Shown piece by piece: positions 6,816-14,587 of a DNA stretch of 64,000 nt. How positions within the stretch are numbered: position 1 is the first letter of the stretch; each line of letters begins with the position of its first letter. The notes below the pieces were generated by a model. That model saw only the letters and a list, made by a program, of their open reading frames with translations, was not told the origin of the DNA and searched no databases. The stretch spans positions 558,001 through 622,000 of the forward strand of contig NZ_CP032382.1 in assembly GCF_003589925.1 (NCBI RefSeq). The letters are read 5' to 3'. Both the position numbers and the translations under genes were made by a program. The DNA is from Chryseolinea soli (GTDB taxonomy: Bacteria; Bacteroidota; Bacteroidia; Cytophagales; Cyclobacteriaceae).

Positions 6816-9143
6816 TTGCGACATTTTCTTTTCATCGCCGTTGTTGTGTGCTTGTTTGGTGCTTGCCGTGCCCAGGCGCAAATTTTAACTGGCGTTCAGA
6901 CGATCACGGACCGTCTAACCGAACTCTACCATACACATCTTCGAGACGCGGAAGGCAATATTTACATAAGCTTCTCAACCACTAACAGCGTCGTCGTAGG
7001 AAGCTCCACCTTACTTATTGCCAACGATACGCTTGTGGGATATGGCTCAGGCTCGTTTGTGGCCAAGATCGATCCAGGAGGCAAATTGGTCTGGACATCG
7101 GGCTTCGATAGTAACATAGAAGCCATGGCCTTTACCCCCGATGGCAATATTATGATGACCGGCGGCTATAATTTTTCGTTTTATCTCTACAAGGTCGACC
7201 CGGATGGCAAGGTGTTGTGGAGCTATACCGAAGGCACTATGGGTGGCGCCTGGGGTATTGATGTGATCGTCGACGCTGAGGGGAACAGTTACGTTACCGG
7301 CACGGCCCGATCATCGGGATTGTTTGGCATCCTCCTGGAAGATGTTTGCTGCCCCGATCATGATTTCCTTGTAAAATTCGATCGCAACGGAAAGCTATTG
7401 TGGTGCCGTGCCTCCTCGCTCAATCAGTACACCTACGGCCGGGCGTTGGCCTTCGACCCCCAGGGAAACATCGTGCTGGCCGGTCAATATGTTTACGACA
7501 TGAAGATCGGCAATTTCACGATGCCGTCGCATCTCGGCTGGACCTCGGCATATCTCGCCAGCTTTTCACCCGCGGGAGACGTGCAATGGGCGCGCGAATA
7601 CGGTGGTAACGCCGGCCACTGCCAGCTGGCAGACCTTGTGATTGATACCGACGGATCGATGTACATCACGGGAGGCTTCAACCATACAGCAACGCTCGAT
7701 GGTCATGTTTTAACCACCCAGGACGACTATGATTTTTATGTGGCCAAGCTCTCTCCCACAGGAGACGTAACCTGGATTAAAAACAGTGGCAGCGCAGGCC
7801 AGGACAAAGGTGACTACCTGTTACTGACCTCCGATGGCCTGGTGGTAACGGCCATGATCATGGGCGACTTTACATTGGACGGCTCACAACTCACCAACGT
7901 CACAGAGACACGGGCCATCGCCGCAAAGCTCACAAAAGATGGTGACGTGGTTTGGCTCCACGATTTTGGTCCGGTGGACTTCTTCTATACTGACATTTAC
8001 TATCGCAAGGGCTACCAGCTACTGAAGATCTCCGACCATTGTTTTTCGGCGGGTGGCGAATTCAATGGCACACTCCTTCCTGCTGACAGTCCGCCTATAC
8101 TATCAAAGGACAACGATGTCTTTATCGGCACGATCTCCGATGCACTTTTCGATCAACCCAATGCCGGCGACGACGTTGTCGTTGAGCTTTGCGAGACGGG
8201 CGAGACTACGATAGCACTACCGGCTACGACCGCTATTGAAAAATTATGGTCGCTTACAAAAGGCACCCAACCCACCCTTACTCCTGCCGGGGCCAACGCT
8301 GTCAATATCTCCAACATTGCCTATGGTGAAACGGTTTTGGAATGGATTGTGAGCAACTGTGCCGTGAGCGACAGCAAACGCATTACCATCCATCGCACAC
8401 CCCAGCCAGAACAGCCGGCTATCAGTGGCCTCACGAACTATTGCTCTAACTCCGTTGACCATGCACCAGCGATCGTCAGCAACGGCAGCGATGTAACCTG
8501 GTACGCCGATCCCTCCCTGCAAACCATCGTTGCCACGGGCAACACCTACCCACCGAAGGCAACGACCACCCTGTATGTCACTCAAAAAAACGATGGATGC
8601 GAAAGCGCCTCCAAGCGCGTTGACATTACCGTGAACCCGCAACCGCCACCTCCCGTTGTCGAACCGGCGGCGGGCTGCGCATCGATACCCCTGCAACTTC
8701 AGGCTACGGGCGATGACATAAAATGGTATCGCGATGAAAACACATGGTCCGAAGCGAGCGGCAACACCTACACCGTACAATTTCCAGATGCAGGACGTTA
8801 CATTTTTTCTGCGACGCAATCACAAAAAGGTTGTGAGAGCGATAAAACAACCATCGCCGTTGACATCCGTCTCTTCTCACCCGACGACATCCAGCTCAGC
8901 AACATCGTGACACCCAACAACGACGGCAAGAACGACACCTTCCTTATCCCCACCTTTGGTTCCGAGAACTGCCTGGGCAACTTCCGCCAGGTGACCGTAG
9001 TCAACCGCTGGGGTGAAGTGTTGTACAAAAATTCAAACCGCGACTTCCAGTGGGCACCCGGTGACGCATCGGTGGGCACATACTTTTTCAAAGTAGAGTT
9101 CGAGAAACAAAAATTTCAAGGTTGGATCTCGGTAATTCGTTAG
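6816..9143 (+). CDS. Type IX secretion cargo protein with CHU_C C-terminal domain
   Basis: The start is the TTG at 6816-6818; the frame has a stop (TAA) four codons upstream and no other suitable start, and translation gives a good signal peptide (MRHFLFIAVVVCLFGACRAQAQ). Residues about 25-445 contain repeated beta-propeller-like units of the form G-x-[IV]-x-[VI]-x-G-x-[FY] and FDPQGNIVLAGQY (SBBP/NHL-like). They are followed by PKD/Ig-like segments (about 450-690) with paired cysteines. The last 85 residues (TPNNDGKNDTF, RWGEVLY, GTYFFKVEF) are a gliding-motility-associated CHU_C domain, the type-B sorting signal of the T9SS. The product is therefore expected at the cell surface or outside, as an adhesin-like protein; its ligand is unknown. 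Confidence 0.9.
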   Translation: MRHFLFIAVVVCLFGACRAQAQILTGVQTITDRLTELYHTHLRDAEGNIYISFSTTNSVVVGSSTLLIANDTLVGYGSGSFVAKIDPGGKLVWTSGFDSNIEAMAFTPDGNIMMTGGYNFSFYLYKVDPDGKVLWSYTEGTMGGAWGIDVIVDAEGNSYVTGTARSSGLFGILLEDVCCPDHDFLVKFDRNGKLLWCRASSLNQYTYGRALAFDPQGNIVLAGQYVYDMKIGNFTMPSHLGWTSAYLASFSPAGDVQWAREYGGNAGHCQLADLVIDTDGSMYITGGFNHTATLDGHVLTTQDDYDFYVAKLSPTGDVTWIKNSGSAGQDKGDYLLLTSDGLVVTAMIMGDFTLDGSQLTNVTETRAIAAKLTKDGDVVWLHDFGPVDFFYTDIYYRKGYQLLKISDHCFSAGGEFNGTLLPADSPPILSKDNDVFIGTISDALFDQPNAGDDVVVELCETGETTIALPATTAIEKLWSLTKGTQPTLTPAGANAVNISNIAYGETVLEWIVSNCAVSDSKRITIHRTPQPEQPAISGLTNYCSNSVDHAPAIVSNGSDVTWYADPSLQTIVATGNTYPPKATTTLYVTQKNDGCESASKRVDITVNPQPPPPVVEPAAGCASIPLQLQATGDDIKWYRDENTWSEASGNTYTVQFPDAGRYIFSATQSQKGCESDKTTIAVDIRLFSPDDIQLSNIVTPNNDGKNDTFLIPTFGSENCLGNFRQVTVVNRWGEVLYKNSNRDFQWAPGDASVGTYFFKVEFEKQKFQGWISVIR

Positions 9144-9524
9144 TCACAAAATACACCATCGTGGGTGATGATCGCCACGCGTGATACTTCACGAAGTAAA
9201 AAAGGTTACAGCACACATCAAGAAAAAAATCTTTTATTCATGTTGATGTATATCACTGAACGAATTTGATCAGTTGTATACGAATTCCGGACAGTACAAT
9301 TTCGGACACTGCCTTGTTGCAACTTTTTTTTACGCTTTTTTGCAACCTTCTTCACTCTTCCTCCATCATTGTATCGATTGGCAGCATTTTCGCTAGTGCC
9401 CTTTCACCTACCTGAACGCTATCGCTCTATTTCGTTTTTAACAATGTGCTCATGTAACCATTTCATGAGTCGTGAGTAATCTATGCACTTGAGCAAACTA
9501 TCCACTTAACACAAATAAAAAAGT
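9144..9524. other. Intergenic region, no gene recognised
   Basis: In these 381 bases I see no coding frame, RNA gene or tandem hairpin. It is AT-rich around 9220-9330, and has a small inverted repeat CTCATG/CATGAG near 9448-9468 and a short direct repeat (TTCCGGACAGT / TTTCGGACACT) around 9285-9310. It presumably holds the promoter of the gene at 9525. Confidence 0.6.
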
Positions 9525-10139
9525 ATGATGAGCAAATTCAAATTTCTATTGTGCGTTGTCGGCCTCTTCAGTGTCATGATGGCAACCGGTCAGGCGACGA
9601 CTGCTGTTACCGTGAAAGGTACCCCCTACCTGCATGAAGCTTACCAGGATGGTGTGGTTTATTATGGCGACAAGAGTTTGACGGTTCCGGTGCGCTATAA
9701 TGCTTTCCAGGATTTGATCGAATATCAGCAAAATGGAAAAGCCCTGGTGCTGGATCCCAAACTCACCATTAAAAAAGTACAATTCGGCAGCGCTGTCTTC
9801 GTTCCCCAGGCCTTTGACAAGAAGCTTGGCTACTTTATGCTGTTAGACAGCGGCAAGATGTCTTTGTACGTCAAGAAGAAGATCACGCTTCTCCCCGGCA
9901 GAAAGGGCGGCGCCCTGGACGGCAGCGACCAAGCTCCGGAATACAAACCTTCACCGGATGAATTCTTTGTCAAGATCGGCGATGGTCAACTGCAGGAAGT
10001 GGGCACCATAAAATCGTTTGTTTCGGGCCTCCCTGACAAACAAGAAGAGATAGCTGCATTTGCGAAGAAGGAGAAGATCTCGCCGAAGAAGGAGAAGGAG
10101 ATGCTGCAGCTGGTGCAGTATTATAATTCGTTGCAGTAG
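9525..10139 (+). CDS. Secreted protein of unknown function
   Basis: The 204-residue protein has a signal peptide (MMSKFKFLLCVVGLFSVMMATGQA) and a beta-rich middle (VTVKGTPYLHEAYQDGVVYYGDKSLTV). It ends in a lysine/glutamate-rich helix (EEIAAFAKKEKISPKKEKEM) and the short tail LQLVQYYNSLQ. This arrangement is common in small periplasmic proteins of Bacteroidota annotated only as hypothetical. The codons for the last residues (from about 10110) are the start of a tandem repeat that continues beyond the stop codon, so the end of this gene has been copied downstream. A second ATG directly follows the first, so the start may be 9528. Confidence 0.85.
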   Translation: MMSKFKFLLCVVGLFSVMMATGQATTAVTVKGTPYLHEAYQDGVVYYGDKSLTVPVRYNAFQDLIEYQQNGKALVLDPKLTIKKVQFGSAVFVPQAFDKKLGYFMLLDSGKMSLYVKKKITLLPGRKGGALDGSDQAPEYKPSPDEFFVKIGDGQLQEVGTIKSFVSGLPDKQEEIAAFAKKEKISPKKEKEMLQLVQYYNSLQ

Positions 10140-10160
10140 TTTAATGACTGGCAGCTGAAC

Positions 10161-10183
10161 TTGTTGGTGAAGAACACCAACAA
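10161..10183. repeat. Dispersed hairpin, copy E
   Basis: Arms TTGTTGGTG/CACCAACAA, loop AAGAA, 22 bp after the stop codon of the gene at 9525-10139. Confidence 0.9.
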
Positions 10184-10244
10184 GGGCGGGTCAGTTGGTG
10201 CAGCATTATAATTCGTTGCAGTAGTTTAATCGCTGGCAGCTGAC

Positions 10245-10267
10245 TTGTTGGTGAAGAACACCAACAA
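10245..10267. repeat. Dispersed hairpin, copy F
   Basis: Identical to copy E, 84 bp downstream of it. Confidence 0.9.
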
Positions 10268-10316
10268 GGGCGGGTCATATAATTCGTTGCAATAGTTTAA
10301 TAACTGACAGCTGAAC

Positions 10317-10339
10317 TTGTTGGTGAAGAACACCAACAA
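10317..10339. repeat. Dispersed hairpin, copy G
   Basis: Identical stem and loop to copies E and F, 72 bp after F; its right flank (GGACGAGTG) has begun to diverge. Confidence 0.9.
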
Positions 10340-10444
10340 GGACGAGTGAGCGGGTCATATAATGCATTGCAATACTAAATGCGATGCCTGGCAACCAAGG
10401 GTGGGAGCTTTTTTTGTGACCACCAATAAAATCGCCAGTCGCCG

Positions 10445-10467
10445 TTGTTGGTGTTCTTCACCAACAA
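10445..10467. repeat. Dispersed hairpin, copy H
   Basis: Arms TTGTTGGTG/CACCAACAA, loop TTCTT, preceded by GTCGCCG as in copies A and B and followed by CATTTTGGGCGTGTGT. Confidence 0.9.
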
Positions 10468-10544
10468 CATTTTGGGCGTGTGTCTATCAATCGACGGTGC
10501 CACTAATTTAGTGGTGATCCAACAAGCACGGTATTCATATAAAC

Positions 10545-10576
10545 AAAAAGCCACCTGCTAAAACAGGTGGCTTTTT
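10545..10576. terminator. Bidirectional intrinsic terminator
   Basis: A 13-bp perfect stem (AAAAAGCCACCTG with CAGGTGGCTTTTT) around the loop CTAAAA has T-runs on both strands. It lies between the convergent genes ending at 10139 (+) and 10665 (-), so it can serve both. Confidence 0.9.
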
Positions 10577-10612
10577 GTTTGTCAATGATATTCCAACGAC
10601 CATCAACTGCCG

Positions 10613-10633
10613 TTGTTGGCGTTCCGCCAACAA
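10613..10633. repeat. Dispersed hairpin, copy I (compensated variant)
   Basis: Arms TTGTTGGCG and CGCCAACAA around a TTC triloop. Relative to the other copies, T-A at the eighth stem position has become C-G on both arms, which keeps the pairing. It is preceded by CTGCCG and followed by CATCTTTC, as in copy H. It lies about 30 bp past the stop of the DEAD-box gene. Confidence 0.9.
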
Positions 10634-10664
10634 CATCTTTCAGCTGCGTGTCGTTACAGGTCAA

Positions 10665-12389
10665 TCAATACCGCTTGCGCTTTTGCTCGGCGTATTTATT
10701 GTTGCTCTTCTTTGCATACCCACCCGTCGACGGCTTTCCGCGTTTGTAATCGCGGGTGCCGCCTTCGCGGCCACCACCGTCTTTGCGTTCGGTTACTTCT
10801 ACGCGGACCTGGCGTCCTTTGTATTCGATGCCTTGGAAGCCGTTGACGATGTCGTTTACTTTTTCTTTTTCTACTTCAAAGAAAGAGTAAGCGCCTTTCA
10901 GTTCGATGCGGCCGATGTGTTGTTTGCTCACACCGCTGGTTTCGTCGATCAGGGAGAGCATGTCGCCCTTTTCCATGCCGTCCATTTTGCCGAGGTTGAT
11001 GAAGAAGCGGCTGCCGGTGATGTAGCGCTCGCCTTCGCCATCGCTGCTGCTACGGCCGCGATCGTCCTGGTTCAGGTCGGGCGCGTTGCGGTAGTAGTCG
11101 AGGAAGCGGTTGAATTCTATGGAAGCAAAACGTTTGATCAGTTCGGGCTTGGTCAGGTCTTTCAGCTCTTCGTATACGGCGGGTAAAAATTCGGCGATCT
11201 CTTCTTCGTTCACCTTTACTTCGCGCACTTTGTGCATGAGGGCCAGCAATTGTTTCTGGCATACGTTGGCACCTGTGGGCACCATCATGCGCTTGAAAGG
11301 CGACTTCAATGTCTTCTCGATCTGCTTCACTTTGCCCAGCTCGCGGCGGCTGATCATGGCGATGCTGATACCCTTCTTACCGGCGCGGGCTGTGCGGCCG
11401 CTGCGGTGGGTGTAGAACTCCATTTCGTCGGGGATGTTCATGTGGATCACGTGTGTGATGTCTTCCACGTCGATGCCGCGGGCGGCTACGTCGGTGGCCA
11501 CCAGGATCTGGAGGGTGCGTGAGCGGAACTTCATCATCACGCGGTCGCGCTGCTGTTGGGTGAGGTCACCGTGCAGGGCGTCGGCGTTGTAGCTGTCCTT
11601 CATCAACATTTCGGCGATGCGCTGGGTGTCGATGCGGGTGCGGCAGAAGATGAGGCCGAAGATGTCGGGGTTGTCGTCGAGGATGCGTTTCAGGGCGGGG
11701 TATTTGTCGCGCTCCTGCACCATCACATAGTTGTGCTCGATGTTGACGTTGCCGGTGTTTTGCTCGCCAACGGTCAGCTCGAAGGGGTCGCTCATGTAGT
11801 TCTTCATGATCGACTTCACTTCGCGGGGCATGGTGGCCGAGAACAACCAGGTGTTCTTGGTTTCGGGGGTGAAGGAAAGGATCTTGTCGAGGTCTTCCTT
11901 AAAGCCCATGTTCAACATTTCGTCGGCCTCGTCCAGCACCACGTATTGAATGGTGCCGAGGTTGATGGCCTTGCGGTCGATAAGGTCGATGAGGCGACCG
12001 GGGGTGGCCACGATGATCTGGGCTCCTTTTTTCACTTTCCGTATTTGCTCACTGATGCTGGAGCCACCGTATACGGCTACGATATTAAAGGCCTTGAATT
12101 TTTCGGAGAAATTTTCGAGGTCATTAGCAATCTGCAAGCCCAACTCACGGGTGGGTGCCAGTACTAAAGCCTGTGTATCGCGACGGGCATCGTCCACTAA
12201 ATCGAGCAGGGGCAGACCAAACGCGGCGGTCTTGCCGGTTCCGGTTTGTGCGAGACCTACAAAATCACGGTTTCCTTTTAATAAGACAGGGATAGCTTTT
12301 TCCTGTATGGGAGTGGGGGTTTCAAAGCCGATTTGCAGCACCGACTCTACCAGTCCCTTGGACAGGCCCAAGGATTCAAAAGATTTCAT
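10665..12389 (-). CDS. DEAD-box ATP-dependent RNA helicase, DeaD/CshA-like
   Basis: The 574-residue protein has all helicase motifs in order: the Q-motif (TPIQ, about residues 26-29), Walker A (AQTGTGKT, 48-55), PTRELGLQ, DEAD, SAT, then in the second RecA domain TDVAARGID and HRSGRTARAG. After about residue 440 comes a DbpA/CsdA-type RNA-binding domain (FINLGKMDGMEKGDML to QVRVEVTE), then a basic glycine/lysine-rich tail (KRGKPSTGGYAKKSNN). These enzymes unwind structured RNA in ribosome assembly, cold adaptation or mRNA decay. Of the family, the length and tail fit DeaD/CsdA best. It is a single-gene unit, separated from its convergent neighbour by a terminator and hairpins. Confidence 0.95.
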   Translation of the reverse strand: MKSFESLGLSKGLVESVLQIGFETPTPIQEKAIPVLLKGNRDFVGLAQTGTGKTAAFGLPLLDLVDDARRDTQALVLAPTRELGLQIANDLENFSEKFKAFNIVAVYGGSSISEQIRKVKKGAQIIVATPGRLIDLIDRKAINLGTIQYVVLDEADEMLNMGFKEDLDKILSFTPETKNTWLFSATMPREVKSIMKNYMSDPFELTVGEQNTGNVNIEHNYVMVQERDKYPALKRILDDNPDIFGLIFCRTRIDTQRIAEMLMKDSYNADALHGDLTQQQRDRVMMKFRSRTLQILVATDVAARGIDVEDITHVIHMNIPDEMEFYTHRSGRTARAGKKGISIAMISRRELGKVKQIEKTLKSPFKRMMVPTGANVCQKQLLALMHKVREVKVNEEEIAEFLPAVYEELKDLTKPELIKRFASIEFNRFLDYYRNAPDLNQDDRGRSSSDGEGERYITGSRFFINLGKMDGMEKGDMLSLIDETSGVSKQHIGRIELKGAYSFFEVEKEKVNDIVNGFQGIEYKGRQVRVEVTERKDGGGREGGTRDYKRGKPSTGGYAKKSNNKYAEQKRKRY

Positions 12390-12531
12390 TAAAGATTAAT
12401 TAAGGGGCAAAGGTACGCTAATTTAACCAGATAACCCGTCCGCACCGCAAACGGGAGGCTTTGGGGGGTGAGGGCGCAATAATATAGGGTGGAGTCTATT
12501 TTCTTCGATAGAAAGCCGTGCTAAATTTATG

Positions 12532-12561
12532 TTGACAATTAAGAGAACTCAATTATCTTTG
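12532..12561 (+). promoter_or_regulatory. Promoter of tRNA-Ala
   Basis: TTGACA at 12532-12537 and TATCTTTG at 12554-12561 match the Bacteroidota -33 TTG and -7 TAnnTTTG elements, with 19 bp between the TTG and the -7 box. Transcription would start a few bases before the tRNA at 12574. This is the best promoter in the window and supports the phylum assignment. Confidence 0.85.
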
Positions 12562-12573
12562 CCGTCCTATTTA

Positions 12574-12647
12574 GGGGGATTAGCTCAGCTGGCTAGAGCG
12601 TGACGCTGGCAGTGTCAAGGTCATCGGTTCGACTCCGATATTCTCCA
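12574..12647 (+). tRNA. tRNA-Ala (anticodon GGC)
   Basis: The 74-nt sequence folds as a cloverleaf. The acceptor stem GGGGGAT/ATTCTCC contains the G3-U70 pair that identifies alanine tRNAs, the D arm contains GCTCAGCTGGCTAGAGC, the anticodon loop CTGGCAG gives anticodon GGC (GCC/GCU codons), and the T arm ATCGG-TTCGACT-CCGAT is regular. CCA is not encoded; the gene ends with discriminator A followed by CTA. A terminator follows directly. Confidence 0.95.
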
Positions 12648-12658
12648 CTAAATATGTA

Positions 12659-12688
12659 AAGCCGGACTTGGGGTCCGGCTTTTTTATT
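12659..12688 (+). terminator. Intrinsic terminator of tRNA-Ala
   Basis: GCCGGAC and GTCCGGC form a GC-rich stem around a short G/T loop, followed by TTTTTTATTTT. Confidence 0.9.
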
Positions 12689-12760
12689 TTGGGGTCATTC
12701 GGAAATCAGTATACGTGTGCATAGAGTCTGAATGCGTATTGGAATGTTTGTAGCCCGATT

Positions 12761-12833
12761 CATTTTAAACCGCCTCACCTTCGCTAAAGCTTCGGCGGGC
12801 AGGCAAGTTGAACGCAAAGGGCTTCGCCTTTTT
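12761..12833. repeat. Dispersed repeat with core CTTCGCTAAAGCTTCGGCGG, copy 1
   Basis: The stretch is close to 13765-13855 and 39517-39570, with a reversed partial copy near 29138-29180. It continues with AACGCAAAGGGCTTCGCCTTT, itself a small hairpin. Translated fragments of it (LAFAKASAG) look like protein but recur only in spacers, so it should not be called a gene. Confidence 0.75.
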
Positions 12834-13105
12834 AGAAAAATTAAAGTCGCGGGTGCGTGCATGGAGCGGGTCAACATTTGGGTAACGTGCGGCTTTTGTC
12901 GCCAGGATTGGGGGATTGAATGCGCGCCAAAATTGTCCGAGGCCCAATCCGAGTGTTCCCAATGGCGCTCTTGTTTTACAATGACTTGTTTCCCCCAGTT
13001 TCACTGGGGGCTATGATGGGAAACCCCTTCGGGGTTTATGTACTGGGGTCCTTTATGGCGTTGCGCACAAAACCTTATTTCATATTTTATTTGAGTGCAA
13101 TCGCC
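12834..13105. other. Spacer with two small hairpins
   Basis: No gene is recognised. CCCCCAGT and ACTGGGGG pair around TTC (12992-13010), and AAACCCC/GGGGTTT pair around TTC (13021-13037). The first also occurs at 55433-55450. Short open frames across this region have no recognisable domains. Confidence 0.6.
12992..13010. repeat. TTC-triloop hairpin, copy 1
   Basis: A perfect 8-bp stem (CCCCCAGT/ACTGGGGG) with a TTC loop; repeated at 55433-55450 in a different intergenic region with a similar continuation (GGGGCTAT). Confidence 0.8.
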
Positions 13106-13128
13106 TTTGTTGGTGTCCCACCAACAAA
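13106..13128. repeat. Dispersed hairpin, copy J
   Basis: Arms TTTGTTGGTG and CACCAACAAA with a TCC triloop, preceded by ATCGCC. It is the first half of a 62-bp tandem pair with copy K. Confidence 0.88.
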
Positions 13129-13168
13129 GTTTTTCGGATACCATCCGCTCTAATAATCCCCCTCGCCC

Positions 13169-13191
13169 TTGTTGGTGTTCTTCACCAACAA
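13169..13191. repeat. Dispersed hairpin, copy K
   Basis: Arms TTGTTGGTG/CACCAACAA with a TTCTT loop, preceded by CTCGCC. Its right flank (AAAGCTTCTCGGATACCCATC) resembles that of copy J (AAAGTTTTTCGGATACCATC). The unit reaches almost to the stop codon of the peroxiredoxin gene at 13225. Confidence 0.9.
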
Positions 13192-13224
13192 AGCTTCTCG
13201 GATACCCATCGGCACGAATGATCC

Positions 13225-13692
13225 CTATTTCACAACTACGCCACCCGAAGCCTTCGCCGCCATTTCTTTAATGTGCTTGCGCGCAGAGAAAACGTTTTCG
13301 TACGCCGCCTGGATCACGTGGTCGGCGTCCAGCAGGTAGGTGGTGCGTTTGGTGAAGAAGTCCATGAAGGGTGGGGTGGTGTCGTAGAGTTTGGAGATTT
13401 TTCCGTCGGGGTCTGAGAGGAGGTCGAAGGGGAGTTTGAGGGCTTCTTTGAAGCGGTGGTGGGTGGGAATGTCGTCGCGGCTGATGCCGAGGATGGTGAT
13501 GTTGAGGCCTTCGAAGAGATCGAAGGTGTCGCGGAAGCCGCAGGCTTCGTTGGTGCAGCCGGTGGAGAAGTCTTTGGGATAGAAATAGAGGATACAGGGT
13601 TTTCGGATTAGGTCGGTGCTGAGGGAGAAGGTTTTTCCGGTGGTGGAAGCGAGGGTGAAATCGGGGGCTTTTTGGCCGGGTAATAGTGCCAT
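13225..13692 (-). CDS. bcp: Thioredoxin-dependent peroxiredoxin, BCP/PrxQ type
   Basis: The 155-residue protein is a typical atypical-2-Cys peroxiredoxin. The start is GQKAPDFTL, the active-site segment is YFYPKDFSTGC-TNEAC with peroxidatic Cys46 and a second Cys51 (the BCP spacing), followed by FRDTFDLF and the later SDPDGKISKLY. It reduces hydrogen peroxide and organic hydroperoxides in the cytoplasm using thioredoxin. It is a single-gene unit. Its 3' end abuts the tandem hairpin pair J/K. Confidence 0.95.
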   Translation of the reverse strand: MALLPGQKAPDFTLASTTGKTFSLSTDLIRKPCILYFYPKDFSTGCTNEACGFRDTFDLFEGLNITILGISRDDIPTHHRFKEALKLPFDLLSDPDGKISKLYDTTPPFMDFFTKRTTYLLDADHVIQAAYENVFSARKHIKEMAAKASGGVVVK

Positions 13693-13764
13693 GGGTTTGC
13701 TTTTATGATGTGTTTCAATTTACGTAGAAAGGTGGGGACGTGGATTGCGCTTGGCGGCGAATCA

Positions 13765-13855
13765 TATTGAACCGCAAAGGCGCAAAGGGCGCCCTCCTTC
13801 GCTAAAGCTTCGGCGGGCAAGCAAGCAAAGTTGGCGCAAAGGGCTTCGCCTTTGG
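13765..13855. repeat. Dispersed repeat with core CTTCGCTAAAGCTTCGGCGG, copy 2
   Basis: The element contains GCAAAGGGC twice around the common core. It ends against the stop codon (13856-13858) of the response-regulator gene, in the same orientation as copy 1. Confidence 0.75.
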
Positions 13856-14587
13856 CTACTGCATTTGATTTCGGTCGATGAATTCCTTGAAGGCTTTTTT
13901 GTAGGTCTCTCCTATCGGCAATACGGCTTGGCCGATTTGGACGTCGCCTTTGTGGATGACTTCGATGGCGTCGAGGGCTACGATGTAGGAGTTGTGGATG
14001 CGGATGAATTTGTCGGCGGGGAGTTGTTCTTCGAGGGCTTTGAGGCGTTGGAGGCTGATCACTTTTTGGGTGCGGGTGTGGATGGTGACGTAGTCTTTCA
14101 GGCCTTCGACGTAGAGGATGTCGTCGAGGCGGACCTTGACGAGTTTGGTGCCGTCTTTCACGAAGACGAAGGCGGGGCTGGGTTCGGATGGAGCGCGCTC
14201 CGGTACTGCCGCGGGTGTTGTTCTGGCTTCGAGGCGTTGGATGAGTTTGTCGACAGTGCGGAGGAAACGTTCGAAGGTGATGGGTTTCAATAAATAATCG
14301 GCTACGTCGAGTTCGTAGCCTTCCAGGGCGTATTCGGAGTAGGCGGTGGTGAGGACGACGAGGGGCTTTTTTTGGAGCACCTTTAGCAACGAGATGCCGG
14401 TGATCTCGGGCATCTGCACGTCGAGGAAGAGGATATCAACATTGTTGTTGCGCAGCACTTCCAGGGCGGCCAGGGGACTGGAGCAGGCTTCCACCAGGTT
14501 CAGGAGGGTGGGCACTTTGCGTACGTATTCCGTCATCAGGTTGCGGGCCAGGGGCTCGTCGTCCACGATCACGCAGTTGTATTTCAC
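13856..14587 (-). CDS. LytTR-family response regulator
   Basis: The 243-residue protein has an N-terminal receiver domain with the acidic pair DD at 9-10, phospho-acceptor Asp56 (ILFLDVQMPE) and the conserved Lys in YLLKP. A linker is followed by a C-terminal LytTR DNA-binding domain (residues about 145-240: VKVRLDDILYVEGLKDYVTIHT, then FIRIHNSYIVALDAI). Its ATG overlaps the stop of the kinase gene by 4 bp (ATGA), so the two are co-transcribed and probably co-translated. The pair is divergent from the TonB-receptor gene at 15910, a possible but unproven target. Confidence 0.93.
   Translation of the reverse strand: MKYNCVIVDDEPLARNLMTEYVRKVPTLLNLVEACSSPLAALEVLRNNNVDILFLDVQMPEITGISLLKVLQKKPLVVLTTAYSEYALEGYELDVADYLLKPITFERFLRTVDKLIQRLEARTTPAAVPERAPSEPSPAFVFVKDGTKLVKVRLDDILYVEGLKDYVTIHTRTQKVISLQRLKALEEQLPADKFIRIHNSYIVALDAIEVIHKGDVQIGQAVLPIGETYKKAFKEFIDRNQMQ

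Larger units (their letters stand above)
10110..10365. repeat. Three-to-four-copy tandem repeat carrying hairpins E, F and G
   Basis: Units beginning TATAATTCGTTGCA(G/A)TAG occur at 10122, 10207 and 10278, with a degenerate fourth (TATAATGCATTGCAATAC) at 10358. Each of the first three runs through TTTAAT..CTG.CAGCTGA to a hairpin and GGGCGGGTCA-like sequence. The first unit begins inside the coding sequence of the gene ending at 10139, so the duplicated unit includes its last codons and TAG stop. Unit lengths are 85, 71 and 80 bp. Confidence 0.9.

Noticed and set aside
5101..10633. Hairpin family as simple rho-independent terminators
   Set aside because: Stems are not followed by T-runs, and copies C and D lie upstream of divergent genes.
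12732..13153. Small open frames between tRNA-Ala and the peroxiredoxin
   Set aside because: They run through dispersed repeats and hairpins and have no domain or good start.
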